A DNA stretch of 64,000 bases from Channallabes apus (Eukaryota; Chordata; Actinopteri; Siluriformes; Clariidae): assembly GCA_030522415.1 (NCBI GenBank), contig CM060131.1, positions 10,559,203 to 10,623,202 of the forward strand, written 5' to 3'. Both the position numbers and the translations under genes were made by a program. Below the pieces are notes generated by a model. It did no database searches. It saw only the letters and a program-made list of their open reading frames with translations, and was not told where the DNA came from. This document shows positions 57,860-64,000 of this stretch, piece after piece (positions within the stretch are counted from its first letter, which is position 1; each line of letters begins with the position of its first letter).

Positions 57860-58950
57860 CAGATTATAAATGTAAGAAATGTGTGCGGGGAGGACCAACC
57901 CTCTGCGCTACACAACTGCTGCAGGCGATACCTCCTGCTGGTGCAAACTCGGACGATCACCCTGGTTGGATGAGCCCTGCTTCCTAGAGGCAAAGTGAAC
58001 CCACCCGCCTCATAGGAGAGGGCAATATGCATCTCTCACCCAGTATAATGGCGCTCTGACTTACGCCACTAGCTGATGCGGTGGAGGTAAATCTGAAGAG
58101 CACGTACTGGACAGTAAGTGAAGTTTCTTCTGCTTCGAAGCTGTAAAAGGCGGAGGACAGAAGGCTACAAAACAATGCAGTTAAGTACATCCTGAGGGTA
58201 CTAGGACACAAGCCCAAGGACAAGCTTTTCCTGCTGAAGCTCCAGCACTGAAACATTTCAGCAGTGGACTGGGTCTACCTGCATGGCACACACTTGCTGC
58301 AGGGGAATACCTCTTGCTAATCCAATAGGTGAGGCGATCCCCCGGTTGAATGAGCCCTGATTCCTAGAGGCGAAGTGAGCCCACGTGCCTCATAGGAGAG
58401 GTCAAAGCATCTACTAGGTGTAGGGGCGGTCGCTCGCCGGTGACGGCCCCCAAAACATGCAAAAGCTGCTCTGACCTACACCGCTAGCTGATGCAGTGGA
58501 CGTAGATCTGAAGAGCACGAGCTGGAAACATTAAGTGAAGTCTCTCCTGCTCCGAAGCTGTAAACGCGGAGGACAGAAGGCTTCAAAAACAATAGGGTGC
58601 ATGTTGGGTTTATGGAGCTTTCGGAAGATAGTTGAGAGAGGATGCAGTTACGTACATCCTGAGAGTACTAGGGCACAAACCCGAGGACAGAAACTCCAGC
58701 ACTGAAGCAATTCGGCAGTGGACTGGGTTTACCTGCTTAGCACACATTTGCTGCAGGGGAATACCTCTTGCTAGTGCAATAGATGAGGCGATCCCCCTGG
58801 TTGAATGAACCCTGATTCCTAGAGGCGAAGTGAGCCCATGCGCCTCATAGGAGAGGGCAATAGCATCTCTCATCCAAAACATGTAGAAGCTGCGCTGACC
58901 TACGCCACTAGCTGATGCAGTGGACGTAAATCTGAAGAGCAGTAAAAGGC
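57860..58950 (-). pseudogene. Tyrosine recombinase segment, three tandem partial copies
   Basis: Three consecutive, diverged units repeat the same landmarks on the plus strand: tgctgcagg at 57917, 58295 and 58749; ttcctagagg at 57981, 58371 and 58817; agctgatgc near 58071, 58486 and 58911. Units are about 380-450 bp apart. On the minus strand each encodes parts of a DIRS recombinase: the arm-like VLEFLSSGLCPSTLRMYVTA and the catalytic-domain piece PLGIRVHSTRGIASSIALAR (H-x-x-R motif), and in the last unit LQQLCSAEGWSSPHTF. In the 57917 unit HSTR reads HPTR, and no FY tyrosine motif follows. Recombinase of this class would close the DNA circle and integrate it. Tandem triplication plus frameshifts make it inactive. 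Confidence 0.75.
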
Positions 58951-59440
58951 GAAGTATATCTTGCAAGGCAAGAGGTCCACCTCTGCTACATGAAATCTCT
59001 CCCTGACTACTTCGGAGTGGGGTTTCAATTCCCCATGTGTCAGAGATAGACTGGACAGTACTACTGCTCCCACATTCATGCTGGAATGTAAATCGCCCTG
59101 AGGGACAGGAAACTGGTGCCGCCCTGGCGATAATATATGAGACTGCCATAGTGTTATCCACCCGCACTAGGACATGCCTCTCAACTGCTGGAGGAAGTGC
59201 TTCAGGGCCAAAAATAGAGCCATCTCGAGGCAATTGATGTGCCGCGCGAGAAGATGGCCTCTCCAGCTCCCTTGGGCTCATCTGAGACCGCACCCCAGCC
59301 TTTGAGGGAAGCATCGTTCGTTAGTGTCAGCGATGACAAGATGAACTTGGAGTGGGACCCAGAGTAGAAACCGGGGTCTGAACCACATAGAAAGGTACGA
59401 AGCATCTGGCGCGTAACCTTTATTGGGGATTGGCCCTAGT
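58950..59440 (-). pseudogene. DIRS reverse transcriptase end / RNase H remnant
   Basis: On the minus strand: TLTNDASLKGWGAVSDEPKG (about 59330-59270), then a frame change and ERHVLVRVDNTMAVSYI (about 59190-59130), which are the RNase H signatures of DIRS elements (Asp in TNDAS and in VDNT). RNase H removes the RNA template during reverse transcription. The reading is broken near 59210, and the 5' side is separated from the rest of the polymerase by the Harbinger-like insertion at 59452. Confidence 0.8.
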
Positions 59441-59451
59441 GAAATCACCTG

Positions 59452-61322
59452 GGCCCGGTTTCTCGAAAGCTTCTTATCTCTAAGTAGTTCTTAAGTCGTA
59501 CCTTAACCTCTCTCTTAACTTTATGGCGCATTTCTCAAAACGTTCTTACGCTAAGTATCTCTTAGCTAAGTCAGACGTTCGTAAGGTTGGTCTGGACCAA
59601 CCTTAACTCATACTTAGCGTAGTTTCAGCTCAAGACGCTAGTGGCCGCCCCTGAGCAGCGGTCTTTATAAACCAGCGGTGTATGTAAACACATTATGGCA
59701 CGTTATCAAAGTCGTATTAATGATGGAATATACTGTAGACCTGTTTAAGAATATTATTTTATTTGATATCAGAACTAATAGAGTGACTTTTAATTAGCCT
59801 ATTTCATAATGTGACTAAAGCATTAAAATTGCCAATCACAATTAATATTAAACAGGTGGCGAACAATTAGGCAGCGAGTGTGGTGTTGTGTTAAACTGAA
59901 GACGGCGCGGTCCGTGGAGCCGTGTGGGTCATGTACATGTTTCCTTTAGACAAAACTTCAGCCCTTTTCATATTTTCCTCGTGGTCGTTATTAAAAAATA
60001 TTTAAAATAAAAGTTTTGCCTTCCACGGCAACAGATTATGGAGCTTCTTGAGCTGCTCAGACCTGCGCGTGCCAGACCAACGCGTCGTACAGTACTTACT
60101 GTACTTACTGTACTGTACACTCCCCGTCCCGATGTCCAGCTGCTCGCTGCTTTTTGTTTAAAATATGTTTCATTCATCATTAGCCATTATCCATGAATTT
60201 ATGGGTTTTTCTTTTGACACGTTTTATTTTTATGAAATTTGATTTAGTTAAATGAGAAAATCACCATTGGAGTTTCAAACCCCGCATCCATTCATGTTTC
60301 TGGGTGATTGTAATGTTTAATACCCCTACAGTATTCACCTATGTGGTTTGGCTCGCTGTGAGGTGCGGTGTGTTATACCCCTATCTCACCTGCACGGTCT
60401 CGCGCTGTGGCCGTAGGCTTGATCATGATTCACCCCGAGTTTTGCGCTGTGATTACGTTTCCATCTTTCCGCGTGAAAAATTCAACGTTGCAGACTTTGC
60501 AGAACGTCATGGAACGTTAAAGGAACGTCGTGGGCAATCGCGGCAGCTCACGGAGATGAGTCCGGCCACACAGGTGAAAGAGGGGTATTAGGCACCGTGA
60601 TCCGCCTCGAGTGACCGGCGCCCGACGGTCCGCGAAGATCTGCCAGGTCCGCGAGCTTCCGCATGTTTATTTTTTTTGCGTGGTAAAAAGGAAACGTAAT
60701 AACAGCACCAAAACTCGCGCCGAATCATAATGAACCGCACTTACGGCCCCGCGTGTGAGATAGGAGTATTAAACCTCCACCCTGTCATCTCATCGTATTC
60801 ATTCCATAAGTGCGCTATACAACCCCAACAACTGACACTTCACATTGTTTCTGAAGCTGGTGAAGTGTGTATCAGCTGTTTGTCCATCAACTATGATTGG
60901 ATACCCGGTTCGTTTCACGGCCACATGTTACATGAAAATATTATATATTATATTATTATATTAATTAATATTAATTTATATATATGTCTATTATGACATG
61001 TTATTGTTAAGTTAACACATGTCGAAATAAACGCTATTAAAAGAATTTAGTGCAATGTTTAATTTGCATAGAAAGTGCCGTCTTTCTTAACACTGTCATG
61101 CAAAAGGAGTGAAAAATCGATTCCTGTGCCACCGATGTCAGCTAATTCAGGACCTTCACTGTAGACAGCGCCGCGTAACGTCGGACGTAAGAGGCAGCGA
61201 CTTAAGAAGACTCCTAAGAGACAGTTCGAGAAATACACTTAGAAAAGTTATCACTTAACGTAAGATATATCTTAAGAGTCTTCTTAGCGCGCGAATAGTG
61301 TGCGTTATCGAGAAACCGGGCC
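59452..61322. mobile_element. Harbinger-like non-autonomous transposon, complete (copy B)
   Basis: Termini are 15-bp perfect inverted repeats, GGCCCGGTTTCTCGA at 59452 and its complement ending at 61322, flanked by CTG on both sides (59449-59451 and 61323-61325). The joined target reads aaatcacctggttctta, close to the CACCWGGT-centred target I recall for zebrafish Harbinger3 elements. No transposase is encoded. The interior contains a foldback module (60375-60769) and near-terminal copies of cttaag-rich sequence. It sits inside DIRS copy 2 and splits its polymerase region. Confidence 0.75.
60375..60769. repeat. Foldback module, second copy
   Basis: Homologous to 3061-3473: begins atacccctatctcacctg and ends gtgagataggagtat, with arms containing cgtttccatctttccgcg and its complement-like counterpart near 60690. 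The position within the Harbinger-like element is the same in both copies, so the module predates their separation. Confidence 0.7.
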
Positions 61323-61439
61323 CTGGTTCTTAGCCACAACTTGAAATGCTCTCATGTGCAGAAGGCCCAAAGGTGTCACCGTGGATACAGCTGCCATGAG
61401 AGCTAGGATCTCTGAAAGTGATGGACACTGTAGATGCGG

Positions 61440-62060
61440 TCATATTATTTCACCAGTTTTGACGCGTAGCTTTGTCTCAAAGTTTCACTCACACGACAGA
61501 AGTCCGATCTCTTTGTCTCTTGTAGTTTATTTTGTCAGCATCAAAGAATCAACACTTCATACAGTCGTCTTGAGTAAATCCACTGTGATTACAGACACCA
61601 GTTGCTGCATCTTGCAAATCTCTGACTTTTACAACAACCTATTTGCTGTATCTTGTAAATTGCAGTCTTGGCTTAGGTATATAACAACACTCTTGTTGTA
61701 TCTTACATTCCCAGCTTACGTTAGCTTACGGTTACAACAACCTAGTTGCTGTATCTTACATTTTTAGCTTACCGGGAGCTCTCATTAGCTGACAGTCAAA
61801 AGCTTGTGTTTCCGTAGCCTTCCACATCTAAACTGAACTCTCTAACATATGACCGTCACACAAATGCATGTAATAGTAGAATGACATCACAGACCAACTA
61901 ACGATTGTCAAAATGGATGCATAACTTAGAAATTTAAAGCTTATGGCTTATATAACAAACTTAATGCTTAGTGCTTTACTAATGAATAGAACAAGGTAGA
62001 ATAAATGAAATAACAACAAGTAAAATAAACACAACAACAAATTCATAACAAGTACGATAT
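61440..62060. repeat. Unidentified insertion with about 50-bp quasi-repeats
   Basis: This block separates DIRS polymerase pieces and is more AT-rich than they are. It contains four diverged copies of a motif like cctagttgctgtatcttac at about 61594, 61638, 61690 and 61740, plus gcttacgttagcttacgg. It may be a solo LTR or another small element. I could not establish matching ends or a target duplication. Confidence 0.4.
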
Positions 62061-62099
62061 GGCACTTACAGTCACTTTCAGGTCTAGCTTGTTTTCCTT

Positions 62100-62880
62100 G
62101 AGGGTGTTGAGAATGGGTTCGACACGAGCGGGAGACAGCTGTGCCTGCTTACGATCGAATCCCATATGGCACCCAATGTGTTATCCTCTGAACATGAAAG
62201 AGCACGCTTTCGTGGCATTGGGTCTCAATCCTGAGAAACAGAGATGAGCTAGGACGACATGCTGATGTCGAAGCGCTACAGTAGCTACCGGATGCCCTGG
62301 GACTCTCGTAAGAGCCAGGACTAAATCCATACATTTGGTATATGTGCGGGTGAGCTAGACCAATGGAAGGACCTGATACTGGTAAGCTTCGCCCCCGAAA
62401 GCGAACCTCAGGAACCTCCTGTGTTGTGGCAATATTTCTGTATGAAAGTAAGCGTCCTTAAATCGATTGTCAGAAATCAATCGCTTGGTAGGATTTGAGA
62501 GCAATCACTTTGACAGTCAACATTTGAAGCTGTATTTATTGATTTTCAGATAGCGGAAGAGCCTGCAAAATCTGAAAAATTGGACGCAACCCCCGTTCCT
62601 CTTGGAAACCAAGAAATACCGACTGTAGTAGCCTGACACTCACTGTCTGGTAGGGGAACATGTTCCATGGCCCCATTCCCCAGCAGCTTCTGTCAGCAGA
62701 TGCGCACTTTCCGGTTTCATGGAAGTGGAGACCATGCCATTGAAAACATGGAGGGAGAAGTGAGAACTGAATCCTGTAGTTTCTCTCTCCAGTGCTTAGT
62801 ACCCAAGGAGATATACTTGGCAGTAGCTTCAACGATGCCAGTTTCTCAGAAAAGGGCAAAAGTCTCGGCGGCTTGGTTAA
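62100..62880 (-). pseudogene. DIRS reverse transcriptase, N-terminal and palm pieces
   Basis: On the minus strand, SPWVLSTGERNYRIQFSLLP (about 62810-62750) and EERGLRPIFQILQ (about 62610-62575) are the entry region of DIRS polymerases. Further on, in shifting frames, the DNA near 62460-62300 reads like FLTIDL (catalytic Asp motif) followed by the Leu/Pro-Phe-Gly region and TKCMDLVLAL. The second catalytic motif (YLDD in the family) is not found before the unknown insertion at about 62060. Multiple frameshifts. Confidence 0.7.
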
Positions 62881-63079
62881 ACGGGGGAGATGTTAGATGT
62901 TCAGCATCCTGAAACATGGCAGGAACAAAACAAAGAACTAACAGCCTATTGGAGACTGGTGTTGCCCGAAACACCAGTGGTGCCGGAGCAAGAACACCAA
63001 CCTCCTGGGGGTGCCAGGGAGAACACTTCATTCATTTGAAAGGAATTCTGGGTGCCTCTCCCTATTAGGGGGGGCCACC

Positions 63080-63240
63080 CCCATTTTGTATAAATTTTTT
63101 TTATCAGTCTGACCTCTTTGGGGCGGATAGTGCAACGCGGCGCACCCCAATCTTTCCCAATCAGAGTCAGACCCGGTCGAGACTGGGTGGCCGACAATCC
63201 CGACTCTTGAGCACGGCTGGGAGGGAATTTCCCAAAAGCT
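63080..63240 (-). pseudogene. DIRS Gag-like remnant
   Basis: On the minus strand it reads AQESGLSATQSRPGLTL, the same block as at 2090-2150 in copy 1, then GAPRCTIRPKEV. Only the end of the Gag-like frame survives; the ATDLSLRATK-type block upstream is missing, so this copy also carries an internal deletion relative to copy 1. Confidence 0.6.
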
Positions 63241-64000
63241 TGTTCGCTTATAGGAAGTATAAGCTTTCCACGAAGGATGATTTCCCAGGAGAGAGATTGC
63301 CTGTGAAGCGTCTCTTCTATCTGGGCGTCATCATATAACCCCGCGCTTCCACATCAACTATATCTAAATAAATAATTAAGTTGATGGCAGGAAAAACACG
63401 GGATTAATACAGCTTATTCCATGAAAGGGTTAACTCATATGGAAATAGCTAAGAAAGGTATCCGCGGAAGCAAGAGAGGAATTCCCGTGATGAGAACGCG
63501 AAAGAAAGGAGCTTTCCTCCATCTCCCGCAGCTCTGTCAGATGCACGAGTTTTAAGCCAGGAATGCGCGGCGGCTCGAAGCTTCTCAAGTAATGCGAGGC
63601 GCGCACAGCACTTAACCGAAGCAGTAGAGATCGCCCTCCGATATGGATTATCACACACGGAGGGATATCTAGTTAAACTCCGCCATATTGGTGAGTTAAA
63701 CACTTTCTTATTTTGCTGGTTTAAACACAGACACGCTCACAACAAGGTGAAGACAAAGAATCTGAGGAATGGTCCTGGCTCACTGCTATTTATAACGTTC
63801 CAGGTGCGTCTCATCAGATGAGACCGAGGTTATATAGGCCAAAATTTAGTGTGCGTGAAAAAATTATGAACATTTTTATATTATTGCATGAACTACAAAT
63901 AAAATCCTTTAAAATACTGTTTATCTGTAACTTGGTCAGAAAGAATACCCAGAAAAATCTGTTTCTTTGCGGAATACTTGTAGTTAAATTAAATTTTAGA

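Larger units (their letters stand above)
57345..63858 (-). mobile_element. DIRS-like retroelement (copy 2), with insertions
   Basis: Inverted terminal repeats: 63660-63858 on the right and about 57465-57600 on the left share cctatataacctcggt, catctgatgagacgcacctg and cattcctcagatt when one is inverted. In minus-strand order the element has a leader (63245-63660), a Gag remnant (63080-63240), reverse transcriptase pieces (62870-62100), RNase H (59430-58950) and tyrosine-recombinase pieces (58950-57860). A 1.87-kb Harbinger-like element (59452-61322) and a 0.6-kb block of unknown origin (about 61440-62060) were added later. DIRS elements replicate through a circular intermediate and integrate with the recombinase instead of an integrase. 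Every frame is broken. Confidence 0.82.

Overview
The window reads as intergenic or intronic DNA of a teleost fish. I found no host protein-coding exon, tRNA or rRNA gene I would defend. The fish assignment rests on the repeats: a Rex3-type LINE, an L2-type LINE, an RTE-type LINE tail, DIRS-type retroelements, many Tc1-like transposons, three tRNA-headed SINE types (one with a GAAT tail), GATA/GGAT and CA/TA microsatellites, and AT-rich single-copy DNA. An ostariophysan such as a catfish is possible, but I cannot prove it from this window.

Layout. 911-2242: 5' part of a DIRS-like element (plus strand), joined to a truncated Harbinger-like element (2243-3920). 5.7-12.3 kb: three decayed Tc1-like transposons separated by SINE and LINE relics. 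15-18 kb: TG repeat, a C/G homopolymer block, a SINE with a perfect 12-bp target duplication, and a non-autonomous LTR element. 20.3-24.8 kb: two more Tc1-like copies, SINEs and a foldback element. 25.6-28.5 kb: mostly single-copy. 28.5-33.2 kb: a nest in which one inverted-repeat transposon contains another that carries a promoter/exon-like fragment, plus a palindromic ATATGCGCATAT array. 36.0-39.2 kb: a near-intact Rex3-like LINE with a 1006-codon open frame and a perfect 14-bp target duplication. 41-48.5 kb: SINE in an older repeat, a mariner inside a Tc1-like element, another Tc1 relic and an RTE-type LINE tail. 54.4-56.4 kb: an L2-type LINE reverse transcriptase. 57.3-63.9 kb: a second DIRS-like element (minus strand) carrying a complete Harbinger-like insertion and a triplicated recombinase segment.

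The strongest unexplained signal is spread over the whole window. The heptamers TACTGTA and TACAGTA occur about 70 times by my hand count, against roughly a dozen expected from base composition. Where two copies of a repeat can be aligned inside the window, the heptamer sits in one copy where the other has only TA, so it looks like a 5-bp insertion at a TA. This is the footprint expected when a Tc1-like transposon with ends starting CAG excises. One such scar explains the frameshift near the end of the L2-type reading frame. If the reading is right, this genome carries a dense fossil record of transposon excision.
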